From positions 62,001-126,000 of the forward strand of contig NZ_BMFY01000006.1 in NCBI RefSeq assembly GCF_014639315.1: a DNA stretch of 64,000 nucleotides. Reading direction: 5' to 3'. This DNA is from Sediminivirga luteola. GTDB taxonomy: Bacteria; Actinomycetota; Actinomycetes; Actinomycetales; Brevibacteriaceae. Below, piece by piece: positions 41,911 through 50,848 of this stretch. Numbering within the stretch: position 1 is the first letter of the stretch; every line of letters begins with the position of its first letter. The notes below the pieces were generated by a model. It saw only the letters and a program-made list of their open reading frames with translations. It did not search any database and was not told the origin of the DNA. The position numbers and the translations under genes are program-made.

Positions 41911-42962
41911 CCGAGTACCAGACCGTGTCCTCGCCGGCCGAGGACGCCCCGTTCGGCCCGCCCCGCCTGATTCCCGAGCCTGCGTTCGGCGGCCCCGGCA
42001 ACGACGATGTCGCCCGCGCCCCGGTGCGAAGCACCGGCCGCGCGCTGCTGGAGTACGACTTCCCGGGTGTGCTCGTCGGCTCCGCCCACTACGAGGAGGG
42101 ACCCACCGGCGCGACCGTGATCCACGTCCCGGCCGGCGCGCGCACCGCCACCGATCCGCGCGGCGGGGCCGTCGGGCTCAGCGGCGCCTACTCGTTCAAC
42201 CACGCCATCTGCCTGGCCGGCGGTTCCGTCTACGGCCTCGCCGCCGGCGCCGGGGTCTCCGACGAGCTGCTGGCCCGGAAGGGGAACTCGACCGCCTTCG
42301 CCGATCTGGCGGAGGTCTCCTCGGCGATCATCTACGACTTCTCCGCCCGTGACACCGCCGTCGCCCCGGACGCCGCACTGGGCCGGGCCGCGGTGCGCTG
42401 GGCCGAGGAGGGCACCGTCCCGCTGGGCCTGGCCGGGGCCGGCATCCGGGCCTCCGCCGGGAAGGTCGACTGGAGCCGCGCCGAACTGACCGGGCAGGGT
42501 GCCGCCTTCCGCCGGATCGGGGACATCCGCATGCTCGCGGTGGTGGTGCCCAACCCGGTGGGCGTCATCGTCGACCGGTCCGGGCGCATCGTGCGCGGCA
42601 ACTACGACGCCGCGCAGGACGTGCGCCGCCATCCGGCGCTGGACTTCGAGCGCGCGCTGGCCGCCGGCATCCCGGTGCCGGTCCAGCCGGGCAACACCAC
42701 CATCGGCGCCCTGATCACGAATGTGAAGCTGAGCGATATCGAACTCAACCAGCTCTGCCTCCAGGTGCACAGCTCCATGCACCGCGGGATCCAGCCGTTC
42801 CACACCTCCATGGACGGGGACACGCTCTTCACCCTCACCACCGACGAGGTGGACCTGCCGGCGCCGGACCCGTCCGTGGGACGGCTGTCGGTGAGCAGCG
42901 CGGGGCTGGGCGCGCTGGCCTCCGAGGTGATGTGGGACGCGATCCTGGAAGCCGCGCGCTGA
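41907..42962 (+). CDS. P1-family peptidase (DmpA/BapA-like aminopeptidase)
   Basis: The 351-aa protein belongs to the self-processing P1 (DmpA) family of the Ntn-like fold. The segment GLSGAYSFNHAICLAGGSVY (about 92-111) precedes a conserved GLAAGAGVSDEL. The likely autocleavage site is PVQPGNTTIGALITN near 253-267, where a Thr would be the N-terminal nucleophile; DmpA itself uses Ser. Known members release N-terminal D-, L- or beta-amino acids from peptides and amides. It overlaps the ATPase gene by four bases and the PaiB gene by one, so it is probably cytoplasmic and acts on the imported substrate. Confidence 0.88.
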   Translation: MTEYQTVSSPAEDAPFGPPRLIPEPAFGGPGNDDVARAPVRSTGRALLEYDFPGVLVGSAHYEEGPTGATVIHVPAGARTATDPRGGAVGLSGAYSFNHAICLAGGSVYGLAAGAGVSDELLARKGNSTAFADLAEVSSAIIYDFSARDTAVAPDAALGRAAVRWAEEGTVPLGLAGAGIRASAGKVDWSRAELTGQGAAFRRIGDIRMLAVVVPNPVGVIVDRSGRIVRGNYDAAQDVRRHPALDFERALAAGIPVPVQPGNTTIGALITNVKLSDIELNQLCLQVHSSMHRGIQPFHTSMDGDTLFTLTTDEVDLPAPDPSVGRLSVSSAGLGALASEVMWDAILEAAR

Positions 42963-43651
42963 TGCACACCTACCGGGACTACCGGCCGCCCTCGGGGGAG
43001 GCCGTCGTCGACCTGGTGCGGCGGAACCCGTTCGCGGTCATCGCCAGCTCCCGGAGCGGCGCTGCGCCCCTGGCGACGCACACCCCGGTGGTGCTGCCGC
43101 CGGGCAGCCCCGTGCGGGAGAGCTTCGTCGGGCACCGGCTCTGGGGGCACATCGGGCGGGAGAACCCGCATTGGCGCCTGTTCGCGGAGCAGCCGGAGGC
43201 GCTGCTGGTGTTCTCCTCCTCCCACGCCTACGTCTCGCCCAGCAACTACCGGTTCGAGCCGGCCGCGCCGACGCTGAACTACGCGGCCGTGCACCTGACC
43301 GGGCGGCTGCGGATCGTGCAGGACGAGGAGGAATCGCTGGCCGTGGTGGAGCAGACGGTGCGAGCCCTCGAGGCGCTCCGGCCCGCCCAGTGGTCGATGG
43401 ACCGCTCGCGGGGACTGTTCCGCAAGATCATCGGCGGTGTGGTCTCCTTCCACGTCGAGGTGACGAGCGAGCAGGCCATGTTCAAGCTCAGCCAGGACAT
43501 GCCCGCGGAGGTGCATGAGCGGGTCGCGGAGGACCTGGAGTCACCGGGCTGCCCGCACGCCGACGTCGCCGGCCTGATGCGCGCGACGGGCGTGCACGCC
43601 CCGCCTACGGAGACGACGGACCATTCAGATGAGGAGAGGCATGACGGCTGA
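42962..43651 (+). CDS. PaiB-like FMN-binding split-barrel protein
   Basis: The 229-aa protein matches the FMN_bind_2/PaiB family: MHTYRDYRPPSGEAVVDLV at the N-terminus, LWGHIGRENPHWRLF (about 60-74), AYVSPSNYRFEPAAPTLNYA (about 88-107) and GVVSFHVEVTSEQAMFKLSQ (about 159-178). PaiB of Bacillus is described as a negative regulator of degradative genes, but the fold suggests flavin or ligand binding. Its place within a peptide-use operon fits either a regulatory or a redox role. TGATG coupling to the gene before. Confidence 0.88.
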   Translation: MHTYRDYRPPSGEAVVDLVRRNPFAVIASSRSGAAPLATHTPVVLPPGSPVRESFVGHRLWGHIGRENPHWRLFAEQPEALLVFSSSHAYVSPSNYRFEPAAPTLNYAAVHLTGRLRIVQDEEESLAVVEQTVRALEALRPAQWSMDRSRGLFRKIIGGVVSFHVEVTSEQAMFKLSQDMPAEVHERVAEDLESPGCPHADVAGLMRATGVHAPPTETTDHSDEERHDG

Positions 43652-44780
43652 GGCCGGAACCACGATGAGACTGGCGGAGCACCACAGCACCAGCGCGCAC
43701 CCGGGTGAACGCGGCGAGCGGCTGGGCCTGGCGCACCGGGACGAGATCAGGAGCACGGTCGCGCTGTACCGGGCCTTCTACCGGGAGCTGGGCATCCCGG
43801 TAGAACAGGAGACGAGCATCGCCGCGGCCTGTCATGCCGCGCTCGCCGGCTGGTATCCCGTGCTGGCGGAGGAGATCGGGGCTGTGGCGGCCGCCGCAGG
43901 CCTGGAACCCGCCGCGCTGATGGCGGTGACCGCCCGGACCGAGATCCTGGCGATCGCCAACCCGCAGCGGGAGGGGGAGTGCTCCACGGCCGTGCTGCTG
44001 CCACCGGACCGGGGCGGCGCCACGGCGGCACCGGAGACCATACAGACCTGGGATTGGCACGAGAGCCTGGTCCCGGCGGCGCTGCTCTGGGAGTACCCCT
44101 CGGTTCAGGGGCTGCGGGTGAAGACCTTCACCGAATTCGGCGCGCCGGCCAAGATCGGCGTCAACGACGCGGGCCTGGGCGTGCACTTCAACATCCTCCA
44201 TCACCGTGCCGATCACGGCCGCGGCGGCGTCCCGGTGCATGCCGTCGCCAGGCGGATCCTGGACGAGGCGCGCACCGTAGGGGAAGCGGTGGCCATCGCG
44301 AGATCGGCCGAGGTGAGCGCATCCACCGTCATCACGGTGGTCACCTCGGAGCCCGGCGCCGTCAGCATCGAGATCTGCCCGGCGGGAGTGGCCGAGGTGC
44401 ACGCCGGCCAGCCCGGCGGTGTGCCAGCGGCCGCGGACGCCGGGAGCGGGGCGGCTGTGCTGCTGCACACCAACCACTTCCTCGATCCGGGCCTGGCGGC
44501 CGGGGAGCACACGCCCGATGCCTCCACCACCTACGCGCGGCTGGAGCATCTGCGCGCCCGCGCCGGTGAACTCGCTGGTCAGGACGCCGTGAGGCGGGCG
44601 CAGGCGATGTGCGGTCCGGCCGGGGACGCGGCGCCGATCTGCTTCCAGCCCGACCGCGCGCTGCCGCCGCAGGAGCAGTGGACCACCCTGCTGACGGTGT
44701 CCCTCGATCTGGGCGGCTACGGCCTGGAATACGCCGCCGGCAGCCCCGCCGTCATGGCTCGCGGGGCTGAGCGGTTCTGA
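43641..44780 (+). CDS. C45-family acyltransferase/amidohydrolase (AAT-like)
   Basis: The 379-aa protein resembles penicillin acyltransferase (IAT/AAT) and carcinine/N-acyl hydrolases of the Ntn fold. The predicted autocleavage Gly-Cys lies in NPQREGECSTAVLLPP near residues 100-115, giving an N-terminal Cys nucleophile; GECST is a variant of the usual GCT. Other conserved parts are TARTEIL before it, IQTWDWHESL after it, and FNILHHRADHGRGGVPVHAV. Family members cut or exchange acyl groups on amines. The start at 43641 has GGAG upstream and overlaps paiB by 11 bases. It is the last gene of the LacI-controlled operon. Confidence 0.88.
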   Translation: MTAEAGTTMRLAEHHSTSAHPGERGERLGLAHRDEIRSTVALYRAFYRELGIPVEQETSIAAACHAALAGWYPVLAEEIGAVAAAAGLEPAALMAVTARTEILAIANPQREGECSTAVLLPPDRGGATAAPETIQTWDWHESLVPAALLWEYPSVQGLRVKTFTEFGAPAKIGVNDAGLGVHFNILHHRADHGRGGVPVHAVARRILDEARTVGEAVAIARSAEVSASTVITVVTSEPGAVSIEICPAGVAEVHAGQPGGVPAAADAGSGAAVLLHTNHFLDPGLAAGEHTPDASTTYARLEHLRARAGELAGQDAVRRAQAMCGPAGDAAPICFQPDRALPPQEQWTTLLTVSLDLGGYGLEYAAGSPAVMARGAERF

Positions 44781-44924
44781 AGCGTCTCCCGGCGAGCCCG
44801 CGGTCAGGAGGCGCCGCGGCTCCTGGGATGCTGGGACCGCATCCGCGCCCGTAGTGCTGGCAGACCTGTGCCCGGGTGCCGCCGCGACGCCCGGCTGGCG
44901 CCGCGGGCCGGGACTACTCAGGCT

Positions 44925-45000
44925 GACAAAACACCTCCGTAGTGACAGAACACCACCGTCTACGGGGGTGTTCTGTCACTTACGGGTTGTTCTCCGATGC
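44925..45000. repeat. 76-bp palindromic element, copy 2
   Basis: Aligned without gaps to copy 1 at 35471-35546, it matches at 63 of 76 positions. Its core stem is GTGACAGAACACC paired with GGTGTTCTGTCAC, plus a CCGT/ACGG tip. It lies between the convergent C45 and fadD genes. Confidence 0.85.
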
Positions 45001-45017
45001 CGCCCCGGGCGGAACCG

Positions 45018-46685
45018 CTAGGCCAGTTCGCGGCGCAGCACCTTCCCGACGTTGCTCTTGGGCAGCTCCTCGCGGAACTCGATGGAACGGGGGCGCTTGT
45101 ATCCGGCCAGCTGCTCGCGCAGATGCGTCATGAGTTCCTCGGCGGTGAGGCTCTCATCCCGGCGGACCACGAAGAGCTTCGGCGCCTCGCCGGAACGCTC
45201 ATCGGGCACGCCGGTCACCCCGGCCTCCGCGACCTTCGGGTGGAGCATGGCGGCGTCCTCGATCTCCCCGGGATAGACGTTGAAGCCGGAGACGACGATG
45301 ATCTCCTTCTTCCGGTCCACGATCGTGAGGAAGCCGTCGGCGTCGGCCGTGGCGATGTCCCCGGTGAGCAGCCAGCCCGCGGCGTCGAGCACCTCCGCGG
45401 TCTCCTCGGGCCGGTTCCAGTAGCCGCGCATCACCTGCGGGCCGCGGACCGCCAGCTCGCCCTTCTCCCCGGCGGGAACCGGCTGGCCGTCCTCACCGCG
45501 CACCTGCACCTCCGTGGAAGGCAGCGGGACGCCGATGGTGCCCGGCCGCGGCGGCATGTGGACGGGGTTCACGCTGACGACGGGTGAGGCCTCGGTGAGG
45601 CCGTAGCCCTCCACGATGTCCTTCCCGGTGACGTCTTTCCAGCGGGCGGCGACGCTCGTGCGGACGGCCATCCCGCCGGCCACCGTGATCGCCAGCCGGG
45701 AGAAGTCCAGCGCGCGGAAGTCCTCGTTCTCCAGCAGCGCCGCCGCCAGGGTGTTCACCAGGATGATGCCCTCCGGCGGGCCTTTGCGCAGGGTCTTCAC
45801 GAAGGCGGGGATGTCCCGCGGGTTGGTGATGAGCACGTTGTGCGCGCCGAAGCGGAAGAACCCCAGGCAGTTCACCGTCAGGGAGAACACGTGGTAGAGC
45901 GGCAGCGCGGCGATGATCCGCGGGGACGCACCGGGGAGGATGCTGGGCATCAGCCGGATGAACTGCTCCTCGTTGGCGATCAGATTGGCGTGGGTGAGCA
46001 CCGCGGCCTTCGGCCCTCCGGTGGTGCCTCCGGTGTACTGCAGGAACGCGGTGTCCTCCGGCGCGATCTCCGGCGGGGCGAAAGCCCTCCGGCTGCCGGC
46101 AGCCATCGCCTGCCGGAACGGGATCACCGGGTCGATCCCGTGCCCGGGCACCATCTTCTTGACGTGCTTGAGCAGGGCGTTGACCGCGAGCCGTTTGGGC
46201 GTGGGCATCAGATCGGCGACCTCGGTCAGGATGACGTGCTCCACGGAGGACCCGGGCAGCGCCTGCTCGATCCGGTCGGCGAAGTTCGCCAGGGCCAGCA
46301 GCGCCCGTGGCTCGGCGTCCGCCAGTACCCGGCTCATCTCCGCGGAGGTGTAGAGCGGATTGGCGTTGACGACGACGAGGCCGGCTTTGAGAGCGGCGAA
46401 CATCGCCACCGGGTACTGCAGCACATTGGGCATCTGGAGGACGATCCGGTCGCCCTTGACCAGCCCGAGCTCGTGCTGCAGGAACGAGGCGAAGCGATCG
46501 CTGAGCTCGTCGACCTCGGTGAAGCTCAGCTCGGTGCCCAGATTGGAGAAGGCGGGGCGCGGCCCGTGCGTCGCCGCCGTGGCCCGGACCATCTCGCCGA
46601 TGGAGGCGAACGGCGCCGGCGGGATCTGCGCGCTGACTCCCGGCGGGTAGAAACGGTGCCAGGGCTGGTCCTGCTCGGTGCTCAC
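45018..46685 (-). CDS. fadD: Long-chain fatty-acid-CoA ligase
   Basis: The 555-aa ANL-superfamily adenylating enzyme has the AMP-binding motif FLQYTGGTTGGPKAAVLTH (about 188-206). It also has EGYGLTEASPVVSVNP (A5), GWLLTGDIATADADGFLTIV (A7), DRKKEIIVVSGFNVYPGEIE (A8) and the catalytic Lys in LPKSNVGKVLRREL (A10). It activates fatty acids to acyl-CoA in the cytoplasm. The GTG start has GAAGGA six bases upstream. It is monocistronic and convergent with the C45 gene. The chain-length preference is not readable. Confidence 0.93.
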   Translation of the reverse strand: MSTEQDQPWHRFYPPGVSAQIPPAPFASIGEMVRATAATHGPRPAFSNLGTELSFTEVDELSDRFASFLQHELGLVKGDRIVLQMPNVLQYPVAMFAALKAGLVVVNANPLYTSAEMSRVLADAEPRALLALANFADRIEQALPGSSVEHVILTEVADLMPTPKRLAVNALLKHVKKMVPGHGIDPVIPFRQAMAAGSRRAFAPPEIAPEDTAFLQYTGGTTGGPKAAVLTHANLIANEEQFIRLMPSILPGASPRIIAALPLYHVFSLTVNCLGFFRFGAHNVLITNPRDIPAFVKTLRKGPPEGIILVNTLAAALLENEDFRALDFSRLAITVAGGMAVRTSVAARWKDVTGKDIVEGYGLTEASPVVSVNPVHMPPRPGTIGVPLPSTEVQVRGEDGQPVPAGEKGELAVRGPQVMRGYWNRPEETAEVLDAAGWLLTGDIATADADGFLTIVDRKKEIIVVSGFNVYPGEIEDAAMLHPKVAEAGVTGVPDERSGEAPKLFVVRRDESLTAEELMTHLREQLAGYKRPRSIEFREELPKSNVGKVLRRELA

Positions 46686-47070
46686 TGGGGGTCCTTCCTC
46701 TTGACGGCGTCCACCCTCTTGACGGCCTCTGTGCCGTGCCGCACGTGTTGTCGGACATGTGCCCTCGTCCGCCGGGCAGACGCCCGTCGCGCGCCATCGC
46801 CGCCGGGTTTCGGGGAACGCGGACCCACGCTAGCACGCGCGCGTGTACGCGGTGCGGATTCCAGCACCCGGCCCTGCACCCGGGCGCCGGACCGCCCGCC
46901 CGCCCGCGTCGTCCCGGTGAGCGAGCGCGAGCCGTTTCCCCCGGGCGGCGCATCGGTGCGTAGGCTTGGGACAGACCACGGTTCGGCCATCGTGTGTGGC
47001 AGCAGTTACTATGACGTCATACTAAATCTGCCTGCCGCACCCGGGCACGGCCACGCGACACAGGAGCGAG
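46686..47070. other. Divergent intergenic region, fadD and cytochrome b
   Basis: The 385 bases hold no gene. A TCTTGACGGCG sequence occurs twice near 46693 and 46711 as a short direct repeat. An alternating GCGCGCG run is near 46844-46855, and a palindrome lies near the cytochrome gene (47006-47025). Confidence 0.5.
47006..47025 (+). promoter_or_regulatory. Palindromic operator before the cytochrome b gene
   Basis: TTACTATGACGTCATACTAA is a 20-base palindrome broken only by one C-C pair per side; the central 12 bases TATGACGTCATA are perfect. It ends 45 bases before the start codon in a local AT-rich stretch. The regulator is unknown. Confidence 0.65.
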
Positions 47071-48000
47071 ATGAGCACGAAGACGACGACGTCGAAGGAC
47101 AGCCGCTGGCGGCCCCTGATCTGGATCCTCCCGGCCAGCGTGATCCTGCTGGGCCTGGCCGTGCTGGGCGCTCAGTGGCTGCGCGGCATGGACGGCGTTC
47201 AGGCGTGGATGGAGCGTTATCCCGGTGCCACGCCGCTGCCGGAGGCCTCGCCCGAGGGCTTCCCCGCCTGGCTTGGGTGGCAGCACTTCCTCAACGCTTT
47301 CCTGATGGTGCTGATCATCCGCACCGGCTGGCTGGTGCGCACGACCGCCCGGCCCAAGGCGAACTGGACCAGGAACAACAAGGGCCCGATCAAGACCAAG
47401 CGGCCGCCGAAGAAGATCAGCATGGATCTGTGGCTGCACTACGTCCTGGACGTGCTGTGGATCCTCAACGGCGTGATCTTCGTGATCCTGCTGATCGTCA
47501 GCGGCCGCTGGGTGCGCGTGGTGCCCACCAGCTGGGAGGTCTTCCCCAATGCCGCCTCCGCCGCGCTGCAGTACCTTTCCCTGAACTGGCCGCACGAGGA
47601 CAGCTGGGTCAACTACAACAGCCTGCAGGTGCTGACGTACTTCGTCGTGATCTTCATCGCCTCGCCGCTGGCCGCGATCACCGGCCTGCGGATGTCGAAC
47701 ATCTGGCCGGAGCAGGCCAAGCGGCTGAACAAGGCGTACCCGGTCGAACTGGCGCGGGCCATCCACTTCCCCGTGATGCTCTTCTTCGTGCTGTTCATCG
47801 TCGTGCACGTCACGCTCGTCTTCACCACGGGCGCGCTGCAGAACCTCAACTACATGTACGCCGCGCAGAACTCCGCCAGTTCCTGGCTGGGCTTCTGGAT
47901 GTTCGCCGCTTCACTCGTGGTGATGGTGGCCGGCTGGTTCCTCTCCCGCCCGATCTTCACCTCGCCGATCGCGAACACCTTCGGCCGCGTCTCACGCTAG
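47071..48000 (+). CDS. Membrane cytochrome b (b561/hydrogenase-type)
   Basis: The 309-aa protein has five or so hydrophobic helices of the di-haem cytochrome b family used by hydrogenases and formate dehydrogenases. Candidate haem-ligand His residues are in LGWQHFLNAFLMVL, in MDLWLHYVLDVLWILNG, and in ELARAIHFPVMLFFVLFIVVH (two His). It would carry electrons between quinone and a partner oxidoreductase, but no partner gene is adjacent, which is unusual. The stop overlaps that of the convergent response regulator by four bases. Confidence 0.85.
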   Translation: MSTKTTTSKDSRWRPLIWILPASVILLGLAVLGAQWLRGMDGVQAWMERYPGATPLPEASPEGFPAWLGWQHFLNAFLMVLIIRTGWLVRTTARPKANWTRNNKGPIKTKRPPKKISMDLWLHYVLDVLWILNGVIFVILLIVSGRWVRVVPTSWEVFPNAASAALQYLSLNWPHEDSWVNYNSLQVLTYFVVIFIASPLAAITGLRMSNIWPEQAKRLNKAYPVELARAIHFPVMLFFVLFIVVHVTLVFTTGALQNLNYMYAAQNSASSWLGFWMFAASLVVMVAGWFLSRPIFTSPIANTFGRVSR

Positions 48001-48743
48001 TCCAGCAGCCCCTCGCGCAGTGCGTGCAGCACGGCGTTGGTCCGGTCACGGGCGCCGAGCTTCACCAGGACCGCGGAGATGTGGTTCTTCACGGTGCCCT
48101 CGGCCAGATGCACCAGGGAGGCGATCTGCCGGTTGGAGTAGCCCTCGGCCACGAGCCGGAGCACCTCGCGTTCGCGTTCGGTGAGCGCCTGCGTCCTGGT
48201 GCCCTCGATCCCGGCCGGCTGCGGGCCCTGGCGGAGGGCCCGCAGCAGCCGGTCGGTGATGGACGGTGCGATCAGCGTGCCGCCGGCGGCCAGCGTGCGC
48301 ACCGCGCGGGAGAGCTGCTCGACGGTGACGTCCTTGAGCAGATAGCCGCGGGCACCGTGGCGCAGCGCCTGCAGCACCAGCTCGTCGTCGTCGAAGGTGG
48401 TCAGCACCAGCACGGGCAGGTCTGCCCCGCCGGTGCCGCGTTCGGCCAGTCGCTCCAGGAGCCAGAGGCCGTCGTATCGGGGCATCCGCAGATCCAGCAG
48501 CACCACGTCCGGTGGCCCGGCGCCGGGTGAGGGCGGGTTCTGCGCAGGTCCGGCGGCGTGGTGTTCAAGCGCCGCCAGCGCCTCGGCCCCGTCCGCGGCC
48601 TCGCCGACGACCGCGATCCCGCCCAGCTCCAGCAGCGTGCGGATGCCCTGGCGGACCAGGGTCTGGTCATCCACCACGAGCACGCGCACCTGCGGCTGGC
48701 CCGGTGGCTGGCTCATCGGCGGGGTGCCGGGTGAGTCATTCAT
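47997..48743 (-). CDS. NarL/LuxR-type response regulator
   Basis: The 248-aa regulator has a receiver domain, with the acid pocket in RVLVVDDQTLVRQG, the phospho-accepting Asp in VVLLDLRMPRYDG, Thr in VLTTFDD and Lys in GYLLKDV. A LuxR-type helix-turn-helix follows, LTEREREVLRLVAEGYSNRQ onward. An unusual Pro/Gly/Ala-rich insert (AAGPAQNPPSPGAGPP) lies in the receiver between helix 2 and the Asp strand. It overlaps the kinase gene by eight bases and probably controls the divergent ABC exporter. Confidence 0.92.
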   Translation of the reverse strand: MNDSPGTPPMSQPPGQPQVRVLVVDDQTLVRQGIRTLLELGGIAVVGEAADGAEALAALEHHAAGPAQNPPSPGAGPPDVVLLDLRMPRYDGLWLLERLAERGTGGADLPVLVLTTFDDDELVLQALRHGARGYLLKDVTVEQLSRAVRTLAAGGTLIAPSITDRLLRALRQGPQPAGIEGTRTQALTEREREVLRLVAEGYSNRQIASLVHLAEGTVKNHISAVLVKLGARDRTNAVLHALREGLLD

Positions 48744-49989
48744 CGGCGGCGCCCTTTCCGGCCGCCGGCCGGAGGGCTCGGCCGGAGGGTCCGCGCGGTG
48801 GCCCCGTGCTTTCGGCGACGGGCAGAACGACCTCGACGGTGAAGAACGGGGACGGGCGGACCGTCAGCGTCCCGCCGAGCGGCTCGAGGCGTTCGCGCAA
48901 TCCGGTGAGTCCGTGGCCCTCGACGATCCGGCCGGGTGCCAGGCCGTCGTTGACGCAGACCATTCTCAGTTCGCCGGCGTCCTGCTCGAGGCGGATGGAG
49001 AGCTCATGCGCCTCGGCGTGCTTCACGGTGTTCGTGATGACCTCCTGAGCCGCGCGCACCAGCGTCTGCACCTGTTGCTCATCGGCGTCGACCCGGGGCG
49101 GGACCTCGACGAAGATGTCCAGGGAGGGCACCGCGGCCGCCAGGCGCTCCAGGTGCGCCTGCAGATGGCCGGGGCCGGTCGCTCGTAGTTCGCCCACGGT
49201 GGCGCGCACATCGGCCAGCAGTTCCTTCGCCACCCCCGCGGCGCGATCGATATGGGCGCGGACGTCCTCGGTGCCCCCGCCGGTCATCCGGTGCGCCTTG
49301 TACCCGGCGGCCTCCAGCTCCAGGTTCAGCACGGTGAGCTGGTGGCCCATGGCGTCGTGCAGCTCCCGGGAGATCCGCAGCCGCTCAGCCGTCTTGGCCG
49401 AGCTCTCCAACAGCACCGAGGCCGCCTCCAGCTCCACGTTCTTCTGCTCCAGCTCGGCCCGCAGCCCCGACTCCCGATGGAGGGCGTAGGTGCTGAACAT
49501 CGAGGCCAGATGGATGATCGCGTAGAAGGCGGTGACGGCCAGGTACTCCATCGGTGCCACGTGGTGGGCCACCAGGTGGACGAGCACCACCGCGCAGTTC
49601 AGCGCGATGACCCCCAGCACCACGGGCATCGGCAGGATGTAACTGCCCGCGGCGGCCACCACGACCAGCAGCACCACGATCATCCCCTGATTGGGCATGG
49701 TCAGGAGCAGCGTCCAGGAACTGAGGACCGCGCCCGTATAGGCCAGCCGGTGCCACGGGGCGGTCAGCAGGCCGCTGGTGGCCAGGAAGGTCGCGAAAAG
49801 GCAGCCGATGAGCAGAGCGGCCCACAGCCAGCGCGGAATGTAGGGAGCCTGCCCCACGATGAGCATCAGCAGACCCACGCCGAGGCTGAGCACCAGGATC
49901 GCGATGCCGGAGAACTCCTCCCACCGTCGCCGGTGCGGCCCGGCCACGGCCTGAGCACGATCGCGCCCCGATGCCCGCTGATCCTCCAT
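48736..49989 (-). CDS. DesK-like sensor histidine kinase
   Basis: The 417-aa kinase has about six membrane helices in the first 190 residues and little extracellular sequence. A coiled segment with the HisKA_3 phospho-acceptor follows (RISRELHDAMGHQLTVLNLE). The ATPase domain shows the N-box EVITNTVKHAEAHE and GLTGLRERLEPLGG. Such intramembrane-sensing kinases detect membrane state or membrane-active compounds. Together with the regulator and the ABC-2 transporter it looks like a drug or lipid stress module. Confidence 0.92.
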   Translation of the reverse strand: MEDQRASGRDRAQAVAGPHRRRWEEFSGIAILVLSLGVGLLMLIVGQAPYIPRWLWAALLIGCLFATFLATSGLLTAPWHRLAYTGAVLSSWTLLLTMPNQGMIVVLLVVVAAAGSYILPMPVVLGVIALNCAVVLVHLVAHHVAPMEYLAVTAFYAIIHLASMFSTYALHRESGLRAELEQKNVELEAASVLLESSAKTAERLRISRELHDAMGHQLTVLNLELEAAGYKAHRMTGGGTEDVRAHIDRAAGVAKELLADVRATVGELRATGPGHLQAHLERLAAAVPSLDIFVEVPPRVDADEQQVQTLVRAAQEVITNTVKHAEAHELSIRLEQDAGELRMVCVNDGLAPGRIVEGHGLTGLRERLEPLGGTLTVRPSPFFTVEVVLPVAESTGPPRGPSGRALRPAAGKGAADE

Positions 49990-50036
49990 GGCACCCCAGC
50001 CTACTGAGTGCCGCCCGGGCGTCAGAGGTGCCGAAA

Positions 50037-50056
50037 GTCATGGCCGCTCTCATGAC
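50037..50056. promoter_or_regulatory. Inverted repeat between the kinase and ABC genes
   Basis: GTCATG and CATGAC are separated by eight bases, in the 112-base space between the divergent kinase and ABC genes. It is a plausible binding site for the response regulator, since NarL-type regulators bind such inverted repeats. Confidence 0.5.
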
Positions 50057-50101
50057 CGGCGGCACAGGCGCGCCCGGGCGGGCGAGGGAAAGCTGGAGGG
50101 C

Positions 50102-50848
50102 ATGACAGAGAAACCTCAGCCACCGGCCATCGAGGCCCGGCATCTGGTCAAGCGGTACAAGCACAAGACCGCGGTGGACGGGATCAGCCTCCGGGTGGCC
50201 CGCGGCGAGACCTTCGGCATCCTGGGCACCAACGGGGCCGGCAAGACCACCACCGTGGAGATGATCGCCGGGTTGCGCAAGCCCACCGAGGGCTCGGTGC
50301 GCATCCTGGGCCTGGACCCCTTCACCGAGCGGGCGAAGGTCCGGCAGATCCTCGGGGTCCAGTTGCAGGGGGCCTACCTGCACGGTTCGCTGACCGCGCG
50401 GGAACTGGTCGACCTCTACCGCGGCTTCTATCCGGACCCGCTGGACGCCGATGAGGCACTGACGATGGTGGAGCTGACGGACAAGGCGAGGACGAAGTTC
50501 GACGATCTCTCCGGCGGGCAGATGCAGCGGCTTTCCATCGCGCTGGCGCTGATCGGCCGGCCGCAGGTGGTGATCCTGGACGAGCTGACCACCGGACTCG
50601 ATCCCCGCGCGCGCCGCCGCGTGTGGGCCACCATCGAGTCGCTGTCCGAGCAGACGGTGATCCTGATCAGCCACGCCATGGATGAGGTGGAGCGGCTCTG
50701 CGACCGGGTGGCGCTCATCGACGCCGGACGCGTCCTCGCGCACGGCACACCGGGGCAGCTCAGGGAACAGGCGGGCGCTGTGACGCTGGAGGACGCCTTC
50801 GTGGCTCTCACCGGCAAGGACATTCAGGGCGATGAGGAAGAGGACTGA
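50102..50848 (+). CDS. ABC-2 type exporter ATPase
   Basis: The 248-aa ATPase has Walker A GTNGAGKTTT, Q-loop LGVQLQGAYLHGSLTARE, signature LSGGQMQRLSIALAL, Walker B VVILDELTTGLDPRARR and H-loop LISHAMDE. The Walker B Glu is within DELTTGLD. It is of the DrrA/LnrL class that exports drugs, lipids or peptides. GGAGGG lies just before the ATG. It is coupled to the permease gene by a one-base overlap. Confidence 0.92.
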   Translation: MTEKPQPPAIEARHLVKRYKHKTAVDGISLRVARGETFGILGTNGAGKTTTVEMIAGLRKPTEGSVRILGLDPFTERAKVRQILGVQLQGAYLHGSLTARELVDLYRGFYPDPLDADEALTMVELTDKARTKFDDLSGGQMQRLSIALALIGRPQVVILDELTTGLDPRARRRVWATIESLSEQTVILISHAMDEVERLCDRVALIDAGRVLAHGTPGQLREQAGAVTLEDAFVALTGKDIQGDEEED

